Positions 8,271 to 19,925 of a stretch of DNA of 64,000 bases are shown one piece after another. Positions within the stretch are counted from its first letter, which is position 1. Each line of letters starts with the position of its first letter. Position numbers and translations under genes: made by a program. This DNA is from Mycobacterium persicum (GTDB taxonomy: Bacteria > Actinomycetota > Actinomycetes > Mycobacteriales > Mycobacteriaceae): assembly GCF_002086675.1 (NCBI RefSeq), contig NZ_MVIF01000013.1, positions 1-64,000 of the forward strand. The letters run 5' to 3'. The notes beneath the pieces are model-generated. The model was not told the DNA's origin. It saw nothing but the letters and a program-made list of their open reading frames with translations, and ran no database searches.

Positions 8271-9544
8271 GCCGGCACGCCGTCGCTGTGACCTGCGGGC
8301 GAGGGGAGTTTGCCGATTTTGGTGCCCCGCCACCTCAAGGCTTCGAGTGCGACGGCGACCTCGACGGAGGTGTGGCTGAGCGGCCGCGGCAGCAGTCGTT
8401 GGGCGGACTCGATTCTGCGCAGCAGCGTGTTGCGGTGGGTGTAGAGGCGCTTTGCGGCGCGCGAGGCGTTGCACTGCTCCTTGATGAAGGTCAGCAGCGT
8501 CGTCTGCAGCTCCGTGCTTGCCGCTTCCAGGTCTCCCAGCGTGCTGGTGATGAATTCCCCCGCGGCTTGGGGGTTTTGGGTTACCAGGGCGACCATTTGC
8601 ACGTCGGAGAAGAATGCCACTCGCTGACCTGACTGCAGTCGCGCCAGGGTGCGCTGCGCAGTCAACGCCTCGAGGTGGCTGCGCCGAAAGCCTTCGGTCC
8701 CGGTTGCGGTGGTCCCGATGGCGATACGCGCGCCCGGATTGTTGTCGACTGCCTGGTCGATTGCCTGTTCAATCGTGTCGACGTCGAGGTTGGTGGCATC
8801 GGCCAGCCACACCCAGCGACTGGCGGCACTGGCGACCACGGTTAGCTGCTGCGCCGATCCCACCGCATGACTGAACGCGTCCGCGGCTCGATCGAGATTT
8901 CCGTGGTCGCCGTCGAGTTCGTCGCTCCAGACGATAGCGGCAGTATGGGCCCGATTTAGCGGATAGCCCAATCGACCTTCGGCGCGATCCCGGCTCATCG
9001 GGGCGCCCTCGAGAATGAGTCCGATTACTTCGAGTCGCTCCGCATGGCTGCTACGGTTCAGTTCGTCGTGTTCTAGCTGGACCTGCGCGGCGATGCCGAC
9101 AAGCGTTGCTTCGATGAAGTCGTTGACCGACTTAGCCGACACGTCGAGCAGCTCACGTAGCTCCTCGGGGTCGGAGGTGAGATCGAACGCGATGTGCATC
9201 CACAGCCGCCAGGCGATGTACTCCCCAATGCGGTAAACGTCTAGTGCCAATGCATCTAGCCCGCGTCGCACCAGATCTCGGGCCATGCGCAGCGGCTCTG
9301 CGCCCAGGTTTGCCGGCACCGGAGCGCCGGGGTCACGAATGTTGGCGGCTGCCCAATGCACCAGGTTGGCGCGGTTGGCTTTTTTGACCACCTTGGCCAG
9401 GACTGGATCATTGGCGATGGCAGGATTGGCCGCCACTGTGGCGCGGTCCAATTCTTCGATCCACTGCGGGCCGGGGTTGAGGGCGATCCGGGCTCCTTCG
9501 CGGATCAGCTCACGTATTCGCGGCGAGGGTTGTTGCCATGCCAC
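8267..9544 (-). CDS. PucR/CdaR-type transcriptional regulator (Rv1194c-like)
   Basis: A 425-residue regulator. The C-terminal PucR-type helix-turn-helix is seen in CNASRAAKRLYTHRNTLLRR at about residues 358-377. The middle part resembles a GGDEF-like CdaR sensing domain and the N-terminus a RsbR-like helical region. The target is not visible. It is convergent with fadD36 and divergent from the PE/PPE genes, the same context as Rv1194c beside PE13-PPE18 in H37Rv. It could control either side; the 828-bp region upstream of its start contains several palindromes that might be operators. Confidence 0.85.
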   Translation of the reverse strand: MAWQQPSPRIRELIREGARIALNPGPQWIEELDRATVAANPAIANDPVLAKVVKKANRANLVHWAAANIRDPGAPVPANLGAEPLRMARDLVRRGLDALALDVYRIGEYIAWRLWMHIAFDLTSDPEELRELLDVSAKSVNDFIEATLVGIAAQVQLEHDELNRSSHAERLEVIGLILEGAPMSRDRAEGRLGYPLNRAHTAAIVWSDELDGDHGNLDRAADAFSHAVGSAQQLTVVASAASRWVWLADATNLDVDTIEQAIDQAVDNNPGARIAIGTTATGTEGFRRSHLEALTAQRTLARLQSGQRVAFFSDVQMVALVTQNPQAAGEFITSTLGDLEAASTELQTTLLTFIKEQCNASRAAKRLYTHRNTLLRRIESAQRLLPRPLSHTSVEVAVALEALRWRGTKIGKLPSPAGHSDGVPA

Positions 9545-10053
9545 GCGTCGATTCTAGGGGTGGCAGGTGCGCAGTGCACGTCATGTTTCCGGCTGTTGGG
9601 GTGGATTTAACCTCTTGTGCCCGTTGGAAGCTGGGATCATAGGTTGTGGGTTTCATCGCCTCTGACATCTCGTTGTGGTGTAGCGCACTGTTGGAGCGGT
9701 GGATTCGCGAAACAGAAGCAAGTCGCGCCCGGGCGTAACGCGCCTGCGGCCGTTGAGCACTGAATAACTTGCGTAGCCGTTGGCCGGCTGACCCGCAGAT
9801 CATGAACGACAATTGAACTCAAGGTAACAAGATATTAAACAAGCTTTTCGCGGCTCCATCAGGGTTCAAACCAGGATGAACAAAATCTCCTGGCGCCGAT
9901 TCACAGTCGGTACCGGCCCGGCGAAAATCCGAGCGGGTCGCAGGCATCTCGACAAGGCCCCAAATTCACTGCGGCGCAGTGCAATACGTGGATTCTTTGC
10001 CGGCTCCGTAGTGGCTTGACCAGAGGCGTCGATGTATCGGATTGGTGCGGCCC

Positions 10054-10082
10054 GGCTACCGGCTACCCGGTAGCCGGTAGCC
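10054..10082. promoter_or_regulatory. Perfect 29-bp palindrome in the PE/PPE upstream region
   Basis: GGCTACCGGCTACC, one central C, then GGTAGCCGGTAGCC: two perfect 14-bp arms. Each arm is itself two copies of a 7-mer, so the site could bind a multimeric regulator as tandem operators or extrude as a hairpin. It lies 290 bp upstream of the PE start. Confidence 0.6.
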
Positions 10083-10120
10083 ACATCTATGCGGCCGACG
10101 CCCTGCGATAAATGTCGAGT

Positions 10121-10195
10121 GTGCATTTTGCACCGTCCGTACCGGCCAATTGAGACGATTTCACCTCCGGACGAGTGGGCGGGTGCGTTTTGCAC
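10121..10195. repeat. Pair of GTGC(A/G)TTTTGCAC elements
   Basis: The first copy, GTGCATTTTGCAC (10121-10133), is a perfect 5-bp inverted repeat around TTT. The second, GTGCGTTTTGCAC (10183-10195), differs by one base. They are spaced 62 bp apart in the same orientation, about six helical turns. The similarity continues a few bases into the flank. Candidate paired binding sites for a regulator of the PE/PPE genes. Confidence 0.5.
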
Positions 10196-10372
10196 CTTCG
10201 GCCGGGGTTTATTGGGGGAATGAACCTGTTGCTGCCCTTGCGTGTTCGTAACCATTGACGTCAGTTCGTCACCGCCAACGCCAACCCGTGGCGGAGGGCA
10301 CGAGCCAATGGCGGCTCAAAAGACAAACCTGCATTGCTGGGCGAACGCTCGGTTCCTTTAGGAGGTAAGCGC

Positions 10373-10672
10373 ATGTCTTTTCTGACAGCACAACCAGACG
10401 CGTTGGCGGCGGCAGCTGACAACCTCGGGTCCATTGGTGCGGCATTGAGCGCCGGCAATGCCGCTGCAGCCGCCCCGACGACGGGCGTGTTGCCCCCGGC
10501 TGCTGACGAGGTATCCGCGCTCGTCGCTGCTCAATTCGCTACGCATGCGGCGATGTTTCAATCGGTGAGCGCCAAGGCCGCCGCCATCCATGAGCAGTTT
10601 GTGGCCACTCTTGCGACCAGTGCCGGTTCCTATGCCGCCACGGAGGCCGCCAACGTCGTCGCGGCCCAGTAA
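10373..10672 (+). CDS. PE family protein (ESX-5-type, 99 residues)
   Basis: A 99-residue PE protein with the opening MSFLTAQPDAL, the canonical helical-hairpin PE domain and no extension. The C-terminal YAATE fits the YxxxD/E type VII secretion signal. It should form a heterodimer with the PPE protein encoded 36 bp downstream and be exported by ESX-5. The start is supported by AGGAGG seven bases upstream; an in-frame extension to 10334 lacks PE character. In H37Rv the matching position next to the Rv1194c homologue is PE13. Confidence 0.9.
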   Translation: MSFLTAQPDALAAAADNLGSIGAALSAGNAAAAAPTTGVLPPAADEVSALVAAQFATHAAMFQSVSAKAAAIHEQFVATLATSAGSYAATEAANVVAAQ

Positions 10673-10708
10673 CGCTGGCCGACGGTATTCGAGCAGAAGG
10701 ACAAAAAA

Positions 10709-11905
10709 ATGGATTTCGGGGCTTTACCGCCGGAGGTCAACTCCGCCAAGATGTACACCGGCCCAGGTTCGGGCTCGATTCTGGCCGCCGCAGAGGTTTG
10801 GGACGGCGTGGCTGTTGACCTGTACAACGCCGCCTCCTCGTTTCAGTCGGTAATCTGGGGACTGCTGGTGGGCCAGTGGCAGGGTCAGTCGGCAATTTTG
10901 ATGGCTGCGGCGGCCTCGCCGTATGTGGCGTGGATCGGTAGCACCGCAGCGCAGGCCGAGCTGACTGCCAACCAGGCCAGGGCGGCGGCGGCCGCCTACG
11001 AGACGGCATTCGCCATGACGGTGCCGCCGCCGGTGATCACTGAAAACCGCATCCAGCTGATGACCCTGATCGCCACCAACCTCTTCGGCCAGAACACCCC
11101 GGCAATCGCGGTCACCGAAGCTGAGTACGGCGAGATGTGGGCCCAAGATGCCGCCGCCATGTATGGCTACGCTAGTTCGGCCGCAGTGGCCGCCGAGACG
11201 TTGACGCCGTTCGAGGAGGCCCCGGAAATCACGGACGCAGGTGGGCTCGTCGAGCAGGCCGCCGCGGTCGAGGAGGCGACCGACACTGCCGCGGCAAACG
11301 AGCTCATGTCCAATGTTCCTCAGGCGCTGCAACAGCTCGCCGAGCCCACCCAGAGCGCTTCGCCTTTGGCAAAGGTGGGAGAACTCTGGAAGACTGTCTC
11401 GCCGCACCTGTCGCCGATCAGCAACATCATCTCGATGGTCAACAACCATGTGTCGATGACCAACTCGGGTGTTTCGATGACCAACACCATGAACTCATTG
11501 ATGAAGGGGCTGATTCCGGAGGCGAAAAAGGCTGTCGAAGGCGCGGTTATGGCTGCCGGAGGCACGCTTCAGGGGCTCGGTCCGTTCGGGGGCGGGTTGG
11601 GCAGCGGGCCGGGTTCGTCTGGCCTGGGCGGTGCCGGGGTCACGGCGGGCCTTGGCCGGGCACTTTCAGTCGGCGGACTCTCCGTGCCGAAGGTCTGGGC
11701 CGACGCGAACCAAGCGGTCACTCCGGCGGCCCGAGCGCTGCCGCTGACCGCCGTCTCCAGCGCCGCCGAAAGTGGGCCCGGACAGATGCTGGGCGGGCTG
11801 CCGCTCGGGCAACTGGCCAACGCCGGTGGTGGCAATGGGGTCAGCAGCGTATTACGGGTAACCCCGAGGCCCTATGTCATGCCACGCACCCCAGCCGCCG
11901 GGTAG
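10709..11905 (+). CDS. PPE family protein, PPE18/PPE19/PPE60 (Mtb39) group
   Basis: A 398-residue PPE-SVP protein. The N-terminal PPE domain of about 180 residues has LPPEVNS, a WQG motif for WxG, and [10 protein letters not shown]. The middle includes a [15 protein letters not shown] segment and a glycine-rich stretch, then GLSVPKVW (SVP motif) and the end [10 protein letters not shown]. These features match the Mtb39 group that includes PPE18. It is probably EspG5-bound, exported with the upstream PE and placed on the cell surface. An IS110 transposase gene now lies between it and the esx pair, which would break co-transcription. Confidence 0.9.
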   Translation: MDFGALPPEVNSAKMYTGPGSGSILAAAEVWDGVAVDLYNAASSFQSVIWGLLVGQWQGQSAILMAAAASPYVAWIGSTAAQAELTANQARAAAAAYETAFAMTVPPPVITENRIQLMTLIATNLFGQNTPAIAVTEAEYGEMWAQDAAAMYGYASSAAVAAETLTPFEEAPEITDAGGLVEQAAAVEEATDTAAANELMSNVPQALQQLAEPTQSASPLAKVGELWKTVSPHLSPISNIISMVNNHVSMTNSGVSMTNTMNSLMKGLIPEAKKAVEGAVMAAGGTLQGLGPFGGGLGSGPGSSGLGGAGVTAGLGRALSVGGLSVPKVWADANQAVTPAARALPLTAVSSAAESGPGQMLGGLPLGQLANAGGGNGVSSVLRVTPRPYVMPRTPAAG

Positions 11906-13859
<1,954 letters not shown>

Positions 13860-13897
13860 CCCCGGCCCAATAGCTTCGATTCAGGAGGACAAGACCA

Positions 13898-14182
13898 ATG
13901 ACCATCAATTACCAGTTCGGCGATGTCGACGCCCACGGCGCTACCATTCGTGCCCAGGCGGCGTCGCTCGAGGCCGAGCACCAGGCCATCGTTCGCGATG
14001 TGCTGGCTGCCGGCGACTTCTGGGGCGGCGCCGGTTCGGTGGCCTGCCAGGAGTTCATCACCCAGTTGGGTCGCAACTTCCAGGTGATCTACGAGCAGGC
14101 CAACGCCCACGGTCAGAAGGTCCAGGCCGCCGGCAGCAACATGGCGCAGACCGACAGCGCCGTCGGCTCCAGCTGGGCCTAA
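13898..14182 (+). CDS. esxN: WXG100 protein EsxN/EsxL-like
   Basis: A 94-residue ESAT-6-like protein of the Mtb9.9 family, with FWGGAG as the WxG turn near residue 43. It forms a 1:1 helical-bundle dimer with the upstream EsxM-like protein and is a core ESX-5 substrate. AGGAGG lies 11 bases upstream. It is followed by a strong hairpin (14199-14230) before espG5, which may set a high esx to low espG5 expression ratio. EsxN and EsxL are nearly indistinguishable; position next to espG5 supports EsxN. Confidence 0.9.
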   Translation: MTINYQFGDVDAHGATIRAQAASLEAEHQAIVRDVLAAGDFWGGAGSVACQEFITQLGRNFQVIYEQANAHGQKVQAAGSNMAQTDSAVGSSWA

Positions 14183-14198
14183 AAACGAACTTCAGGCG

Positions 14199-14230
14199 CG
14201 GCAGCACACCAACTACCGGGTGTGCTGCCG
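14199..14230 (+). terminator. Perfect 12-bp hairpin between esxN and espG5
   Basis: CGGCAGCACACC pairs exactly with GGTGTGCTGCCG around an 8-base loop (14211-14218), starting 17 bases after the esxN stop. No T-tract follows, as is common in mycobacteria. It probably acts as a partial terminator or mRNA stabiliser, letting esxMN be expressed far above the espG5-eccD5 genes. Confidence 0.65.
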
Positions 14231-14281
14231 TGTCCTGCAGTTGACCTGCAGTCGAACAACTGAAAACCCCTGAGGTTAGGC

Positions 14282-15184
14282 ATGGATCAACAGAGCACGC
14301 GCACCGATATCACCGTCAACGTCGACGGCTTCTGGATGCTCCAGGCGCTACTGGATATCCGGCACGTTGCGCCCGAACTGCGGTGCCGGCCGTACGTATC
14401 CACCGACAACAACGACTGGCTGAATGAGCATCCCGGAATGGCGGTCATGCGCGAGCAGGGCATTGTCGTCGGAGACACGGTCAACGAACAGGTAGCAGCC
14501 CGAATGAGGGTGCTCGCCGCGCCCGACCTCGAGGTCGTCGCCCTGCTTTCCCGAGGCAAGTTGCTGTACGGGGTAGTCGATGACGAGAACCAGCCGCCCG
14601 GTTCGCGCGACATTCCGGACAACGAATTCCGGGTAGTGCTGGCCCGCCGAGGCCAACACTGGGTGTCCGCGGTGCGGGTGGGCAACGACATCACCGTCGA
14701 CGACGTCTCGGTAACCGACAGCGCATCGATCGCCGCACTGGTGATAGACGGGCTGGAATCGATTCACCACGCCGACCCAGCTGCGATCAATGCGGTCAAC
14801 GTGCCTTTGGAGGAGATGCTGGAGGCCACCAAGTCATGGCAGGAATCCGGCTTCAACGTCTTTTCCGGCGGGGACCTCCGGCGAATGGGTATCAGCGCCT
14901 CCACGGTGGCCGCGCTGGGCCAGGCATTATCCGATCCTGCAGCCGAGGTCGCGGTTTATGCGCGGCAGTACCGAGACGATGCCAAGGGTCCGAGCGCCTC
15001 GGTGCTGTCTCTTAAGGACGGATCTGGTGGGCGCATCGCGCTCTACCAGCAGGCGCGAACCGCGGGCTCCGGGGAGGCGTGGCTGGCTATCTGCCCGGCA
15101 ACCCCGCAATTGGTGCAAGTCGGGGTGAAGACCGTGTTGGACACGCTGCCGTACGGCGAGTGGAAAACACACAGCAGGGTTTAA
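14282..15184 (+). CDS. espG5: ESX-5 chaperone EspG5
   Basis: A 300-residue EspG-family cytosolic chaperone that binds the hydrophobic tip of PPE proteins in PE/PPE dimers and keeps them soluble and specific for ESX-5. It begins MDQQSTRTDITVNVDGFWML and has the expected length for EspG5 (Rv1794). It is followed by a 271-bp gap before eccD5. The PE/PPE genes on both sides are its likely clients. No frameshift or truncation is seen. Confidence 0.95.
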   Translation: MDQQSTRTDITVNVDGFWMLQALLDIRHVAPELRCRPYVSTDNNDWLNEHPGMAVMREQGIVVGDTVNEQVAARMRVLAAPDLEVVALLSRGKLLYGVVDDENQPPGSRDIPDNEFRVVLARRGQHWVSAVRVGNDITVDDVSVTDSASIAALVIDGLESIHHADPAAINAVNVPLEEMLEATKSWQESGFNVFSGGDLRRMGISASTVAALGQALSDPAAEVAVYARQYRDDAKGPSASVLSLKDGSGGRIALYQQARTAGSGEAWLAICPATPQLVQVGVKTVLDTLPYGEWKTHSRV

Positions 15185-15330
15185 CAACGCTGTTACCAAT
15201 AACGAAGTGTTACAACGCTTTCAAACATAGAATGCGAGCCAGATGCGGACCGGGCATACTGCTCTGGTAGCGGCTGCAAAAATTGAAAAGCAAACGTCAA
15301 CCACAACCATTTAGTCGCGAGGCGAGGCAA

Positions 15331-15459
15331 ATGAATTCGGAGTTGGTCGATCCGCAACTCACCTGGGGTGACGCCTCGGTGAGTACACCGACGGTGCCCC
15401 GGGCGCGGCTGAAGTCATGGGCTACCACGTTCGCCACGGCAGGGGGTACAGGACGATGA
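15331..15459 (+). CDS. Candidate 42-residue small protein coupled to eccD5
   Basis: A small reading frame starting MNSELVDPQLTWGDASV and ending GGTGR. Its start has a purine-rich GAGGCGAGG sequence just upstream, and its TGA stop overlaps the eccD5 ATG (ATGA at 15456-15459). That overlap is the same coupling used at other junctions in this locus. It has no visible membrane segment or known motif. It could be a real small protein or a translated leader that feeds ribosomes to eccD5. Not recognised from any family. Confidence 0.45.
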   Translation: MNSELVDPQLTWGDASVSTPTVPRARLKSWATTFATAGGTGR

Positions 15460-16967
15460 CCGCAGTAGCTGATGCGCCACAGACCGAAATCGAGGGCGTC
15501 TCGTCGCCCCGATCAGTCGTCGTCGGCATCATGGCCGGTGTCGGCGTCCAGATCGGCGTGCTGCTGGATGCCAACGCCCCGGTTTCGGTGATGACCGAAC
15601 CGCTGTTGAAAGTGGTGAACAGTAGGCTCCGAGAGCTTGGCGAGCCTCCCCTCGAGGCCACCGGCCGCGGCCGGTGGGCGTTGTGTCTGGTCGATGGCTC
15701 GCCGTTGCGGGCCACGCAGTCGTTGACCGAACAAGAGGTCTATGACGGCGACCGGCTGTGGATCCGTTTCATCCCGGACACCGAGAAGCGGTCGCAAGTC
15801 ATCGAGCACATCTCCACAGCGGTTGCGTCCAATCTCAGCAAGCGATTCGCCTCGATCGACCCGGTTGTCGCCGTCCAGGTCGGGGCTTCGATGGTGGCCA
15901 TCGGCGTCGTCCTGGCATCAGGAGTACTCGGCTGGTGGAGGTGGCACCACAACACGTGGTTGACCACCATTTTCGCGTCAGTGGTCGCCGTACTGGTGTT
16001 GGCGGTGTCGCTGCTGCTGTTGATGCGCGCCAAGACTGACCCGGATCGCCGTGTTGCCGACATCATGCTGATGAGCGGTCTCGCTCCACTGGCAGTGGCC
16101 GCCGCGGCGGCGCCTCCCGGTCCGGTCGGGTCGCCGCAAGCGGTGCTGGGTTTCGGGGTGCTGTCAGTCGCCGCCACGTTGGCGCTGCGATTTACCGGTC
16201 GCCGGCTTGGGATCTACACCGCGATCGTCACCATCAGCGCGGTGGCGACGCTTGCGGGTCTGGCCCGGATGGTCGCGGCAGCCAGTGCGGTGACGTTGTT
16301 CAGTAGCACGGTGCTGGCCAGCGTCCTGCTCTATCACGCGGCTCCGGCGCTGTCACGGCGGCTGGCCGGGATCCGGCTGCCCGTGTTCCCGTCCGCCACC
16401 AGCAGGTGGGTCTTCGAGGCCCGTCCCGACCTGCCCACCACGGTGGTGAGGTCCGGTGGTGGTCCGGCGACCCTCGAAGGGCCGGCGTCGGTACGCGATG
16501 TGGTGCTGCAGGCCGAACGTGCCCGGTCATTCCTGAGCGGCCTACTGGTGGGGCTCGGCGTCCTGATGGTGGTATGTCTGACCGCGCTGTGCAATCCGCA
16601 CACCGGGCAACGCTGGCTGCCGCTGTTGCTTGCCGGATTTGCCGCCGGGTTCCTGCTGTTGCGTGGACGCTCATACGTCGACCGCTGGCAGGCGACCACC
16701 CTGGCCGCCACCGGCGTGATCGTCGTCGCCGCGGTGGTTATCCGGTATGCGCTGGTGTTGGCCTCGCCGTTGTCCGTGTCGATCGCCGCGGCCATCCTGG
16801 TGCTGCTGCCGGCCGCGGGTCTGACAGCTGCGGCTGTGGTGCCCAACACCATCTATAGCCCGCTGTTCCGCAAGTTCGTGGAATGGATCGAATATCTGTG
16901 CTTGATGCCGATCTTCCCGCTGGCATTGTGGTTGATGAATGTCTATGCAGCGATCCGGTACCGGTAA
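15456..16967 (+). CDS. eccD5: ESX-5 membrane component EccD5
   Basis: A 503-residue protein with an N-terminal ubiquitin-like cytoplasmic domain (about residues 20-110) and some eleven transmembrane helices after about residue 135, the EccD layout. EccD forms the main membrane vestibule of the type VII complex with EccB, EccC and EccE. The ATG at 15456 begins MTAVADAP, as in Rv1795, and overlaps the stop of a small upstream frame. The 3' end overlaps mycP5 by 23 bp. Length equals the H37Rv protein as I remember it. Confidence 0.95.
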   Translation: MTAVADAPQTEIEGVSSPRSVVVGIMAGVGVQIGVLLDANAPVSVMTEPLLKVVNSRLRELGEPPLEATGRGRWALCLVDGSPLRATQSLTEQEVYDGDRLWIRFIPDTEKRSQVIEHISTAVASNLSKRFASIDPVVAVQVGASMVAIGVVLASGVLGWWRWHHNTWLTTIFASVVAVLVLAVSLLLLMRAKTDPDRRVADIMLMSGLAPLAVAAAAAPPGPVGSPQAVLGFGVLSVAATLALRFTGRRLGIYTAIVTISAVATLAGLARMVAAASAVTLFSSTVLASVLLYHAAPALSRRLAGIRLPVFPSATSRWVFEARPDLPTTVVRSGGGPATLEGPASVRDVVLQAERARSFLSGLLVGLGVLMVVCLTALCNPHTGQRWLPLLLAGFAAGFLLLRGRSYVDRWQATTLAATGVIVVAAVVIRYALVLASPLSVSIAAAILVLLPAAGLTAAAVVPNTIYSPLFRKFVEWIEYLCLMPIFPLALWLMNVYAAIRYR

Positions 16968-18717
16968 CGACAGGTTGCGGCGTGGTCGTGGCCCAGCCGC
17001 GGCCGTCGCCGCGATTCTGCTTGCCTCGGGTGCGCTAGCCGGTTTGCCGCCGGCGCATGCGATTTCCCCCCCGACGATCGACCCGGCGGCGTTGCCACCT
17101 GATGGTCCGCCCGGCCCCGTCGCCCCGATGAAGCAGAACTCCTACTGCACCGAAGTCGGAACGTTGCCCGGCACCGACTTCCGCTTGCCCCCCAAATACA
17201 TGGAAATGCTGAACCTCACCGAGGCATGGCAGTTCGGCCGGGGCGAGGGGGTGAAAGTCGCCGTCATCGACACCGGCGTGACGCCGCACCCCAGGTTTCC
17301 GCACCTGATTCCCGGCGGCGACTACGTGATGGCCGGCGGTGACGGCTTGTCGGACTGCGATGCTCACGGGACCATCGTGGCGTCGATGATCGGCGCGGCT
17401 CCGGCCAATGGGGCGGCGCCGCCTCCGGCGGTTCCGCGCCGGCCCGTCACCATCCCGACCACGGAGAAGCCGCCACCGCCGCAGACCGTGACGCTGTCAC
17501 CGGTCCCGCCGCAGACCCAGACGATCACCGTGGTTCCGGCTCCACCGTCGGAGGAGGGGGCCCCGGGTGCCGCCCCGGCGCCGGGGCCGGTGCCTCCGGC
17601 GGCTCCAGGTCAGGCTCCGGGTCAAGCTCCGGCAGGAACCCACGGTGGTGGAACCGTAACCATCCCGAGCTACTCCGGTGGCCGGCGGGTAGTTGGTGTC
17701 GACAACACGAGCCGTCCGCGTCCGCTCGACCCGCCGCCCGCACCAGCTCCGCCGCCCGATGCATTCAGTGGAATCGCCCCGGATGTCGAACTGATTTCCA
17801 TCCGCCAATCAAGTCAGGCCTTCGGCCTGAAAGACCCGTACACCGGCGATGAAGATCCGCAGACGGCACAAAAGATCGACAATGTCCAGACCATGGCGCG
17901 AGCGATCGTGCATGCTGCCAATATGGGTGCTTCGGTGATCAACATCTCCGACGTGACCTGCATGAGCGCGCGCAATGTGATCGATCAACGGGTGTTGGGT
18001 GCGGCGGTCCATTACGCGGCAGTCGACAAGAACGCGGTCATCGTGGCCGCGGCCGGCGACAGCAGCAAGAAGGATTGCAAGCAGAACCCGGTTTTCGATC
18101 CGTTGCAGCCCAGCGATCCCCGTGACTGGAACGCGGTCACCACGGTGGTGACCCCGTCGTGGTTCAGCGACTACGTCCTGACGGTCGGCGCAGTCGACGC
18201 CAATGGTCAGCCGATGAGTCAAATGAGCATCGCGGGGCCATGGGTCTCGATTGCCGCACCGGGGACCGACGTCGTCGGCCTTTCGCCGAGAGACGACGGC
18301 TTGATCAACGCGATTGACGGCCCGGACAACACGTTGCTGGTTCCGGCCGGCACCAGTTTCTCCGCCGCGATCGTGTCCGGAGTAGTGGCCCTGGTCCGGG
18401 CGAAGTACCCCGAATTGTCGGCCTACCAGATCAAGAACCGATTGATTCACACCGCCAGGCCGCCCGCCCGCGGTGTGGACAACCAGGTCGGCTACGGTGT
18501 GGTGGACCCGGTGGCAGCCCTGACCTGGGATGTGCCAGAAGGGCCTGTCCAGCCGCCGAAGCAACTGTCAGCGCCACTGGCGCTGCCGAAACCACCCACC
18601 GAACGCAATATGGTTCCGGTTTGGGTGGCGGCCGGGGGATTGACCGGGGCGCTACTGATAGGCGGTGCGGTGTTCGGTACGGCGACATTGATGCGACGAT
18701 CACGGAAGCAGCGATGA
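16945..18717 (+). CDS. mycP5: Mycosin protease MycP5
   Basis: A 590-residue subtilisin-like serine protease anchored in the inner membrane, periplasmic active site. A signal peptide ends near residue 38 (PAHA). The triad is Asp in VAVIDTGV (about residue 107), His in DCDAHGT (about 139) and Ser in GTSFSAAI (about 470). A long Pro-rich insertion between about residues 155 and 270 matches the autoprocessed loop of MycP5. A C-terminal transmembrane helix with RRSRKQR closes the protein. It stabilises the ESX-5 complex. The second ATG was chosen; an ATG two codons earlier is also possible. Confidence 0.93.
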   Translation: MQRSGTGNDRLRRGRGPAAAVAAILLASGALAGLPPAHAISPPTIDPAALPPDGPPGPVAPMKQNSYCTEVGTLPGTDFRLPPKYMEMLNLTEAWQFGRGEGVKVAVIDTGVTPHPRFPHLIPGGDYVMAGGDGLSDCDAHGTIVASMIGAAPANGAAPPPAVPRRPVTIPTTEKPPPPQTVTLSPVPPQTQTITVVPAPPSEEGAPGAAPAPGPVPPAAPGQAPGQAPAGTHGGGTVTIPSYSGGRRVVGVDNTSRPRPLDPPPAPAPPPDAFSGIAPDVELISIRQSSQAFGLKDPYTGDEDPQTAQKIDNVQTMARAIVHAANMGASVINISDVTCMSARNVIDQRVLGAAVHYAAVDKNAVIVAAAGDSSKKDCKQNPVFDPLQPSDPRDWNAVTTVVTPSWFSDYVLTVGAVDANGQPMSQMSIAGPWVSIAAPGTDVVGLSPRDDGLINAIDGPDNTLLVPAGTSFSAAIVSGVVALVRAKYPELSAYQIKNRLIHTARPPARGVDNQVGYGVVDPVAALTWDVPEGPVQPPKQLSAPLALPKPPTERNMVPVWVAAGGLTGALLIGGAVFGTATLMRRSRKQR

Positions 18718-19925
18718 AGGCTCAGCATAGGTTCGGGTTAGCTTTGTCGTGGCCGCGGTTGACGACGGTGTTCCTGGCCGACGTGGTCATACTCGTGGTC
18801 GCCAGCCACTTCCCGGACTCATGGCAAGGCCAGTACCGCGTCGCATGGTGGGTCGGGGTGGGCCTTGCGGTGGTGCTGACACTGTTGTCGATCGTCACTT
18901 ATCACGGGATCACCGTGACCTCGGGTATCGCCACCTGGGTGTGGGACTGGTCGGCCGATCCGGGTACGGCACTGGGCGCGGGATGTACGCCGGCGATCGA
19001 TCACCAGCGCCACTTCGGACGTGACACCGTCGGAGTGCGTGAATATCAGGGCCAGTTGGTCACGGTGATCGAGGTCGACGGTGGTGAGGGCGACCAGCCT
19101 GGCCGACATCGTCATCGGACCTCGCAGTCGGCGGTGTTGCCGGTGAGCGCGGTTGCTGAAAACTTGCGACAATTCGACATCCAACTCGATGGCATCGACA
19201 TCGTGTCGGTGGAAGTGCGCGGCGGCGCCGAGGCCGCCAAAGCGTCGGCTTCGTTGGACGAGTGGGGTCCTGAGGACTGGGGAATGGTGGGGGACAAACC
19301 CGCCGCCAACCGGCGCCGTACCTGGTTGGTGTTACGGATGGATCCGCAGCGCAACGTGGCCGCGGTCGCCTCCCGTGATTCGTTGGCCGCGACTTTGGTT
19401 GCGGCTACCGAGCGGCTGGTTCAGGATCTGGACGGTCAAACCTGTGCCGCGCGGCCGCTGACCGCTGATGAGTTGGCCGAGGTAGACAGCGCGGTGTTGG
19501 CAGATTTGGAGCCAACCTGGAGCCGGCCGGGTTGGCGTCGTCTCAAGCATTTCAACGGATTCGTCACCAGTTTCTGGGTGACGCCGTCAGATATCAGTTC
19601 CGATGCGCTGGACCACCTGTGGTTGCCTGACACCCCGGAAGTGGGCGCCACTGTGATCACGGTACGGCTGACGATGCGAGCCGGTCGGCCGCAGATGTCG
19701 GCGTGGGTTCGCTATCACAGCGATTCACGTCTGCCCAAGGAGCTCACGCCGGGGCTCAACCGCCTCACCGGGCGTCAGTTGGCGGCCGTGCGCGCGAGCC
19801 TGCCGGTGCCGGGGAAACGTTCCCGACTGGTCGTGCCCAGTCGCGAACTGCGTGACTACGACGAGCTTGAACTGCCTGTGGATCAAGTACAGGAGCACGC
19901 AACGAGCTCGCCCGCAGGGCAATGA
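18714..19925 (+). CDS. eccE5: ESX-5 membrane component EccE5
   Basis: A 403-residue EccE-family protein with two N-terminal transmembrane helices (about residues 12-35 and 42-62) and a cytoplasmic C-terminal domain. It forms the periphery of the ESX-5 membrane complex. The start [13 protein letters not shown] overlaps the mycP5 stop by 4 bp, and the stop overlaps eccA5 by 4 bp, so the three genes are translationally coupled. Length fits Rv1797. Confidence 0.93.
   Translation: MKAQHRFGLALSWPRLTTVFLADVVILVVASHFPDSWQGQYRVAWWVGVGLAVVLTLLSIVTYHGITVTSGIATWVWDWSADPGTALGAGCTPAIDHQRHFGRDTVGVREYQGQLVTVIEVDGGEGDQPGRHRHRTSQSAVLPVSAVAENLRQFDIQLDGIDIVSVEVRGGAEAAKASASLDEWGPEDWGMVGDKPAANRRRTWLVLRMDPQRNVAAVASRDSLAATLVAATERLVQDLDGQTCAARPLTADELAEVDSAVLADLEPTWSRPGWRRLKHFNGFVTSFWVTPSDISSDALDHLWLPDTPEVGATVITVRLTMRAGRPQMSAWVRYHSDSRLPKELTPGLNRLTGRQLAAVRASLPVPGKRSRLVVPSRELRDYDELELPVDQVQEHATSSPAGQ

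Larger units (their letters stand above)
9545..10372. other. Long divergent intergenic region with palindromes
   Basis: 828 bp without a convincing gene lie between the PucR/CdaR-type gene and the PE gene. It is AT-richer than its surroundings near 9800-9870. It holds the 29-bp palindrome at 10054-10082 and two GTGC-TTT-GCAC elements at 10121 and 10183 (listed separately), followed by a strong ribosome-binding site (AGGAGG at 10361) for the PE gene. A promoter for the PE/PPE genes and one for the regulator must both lie here. Confidence 0.6.
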
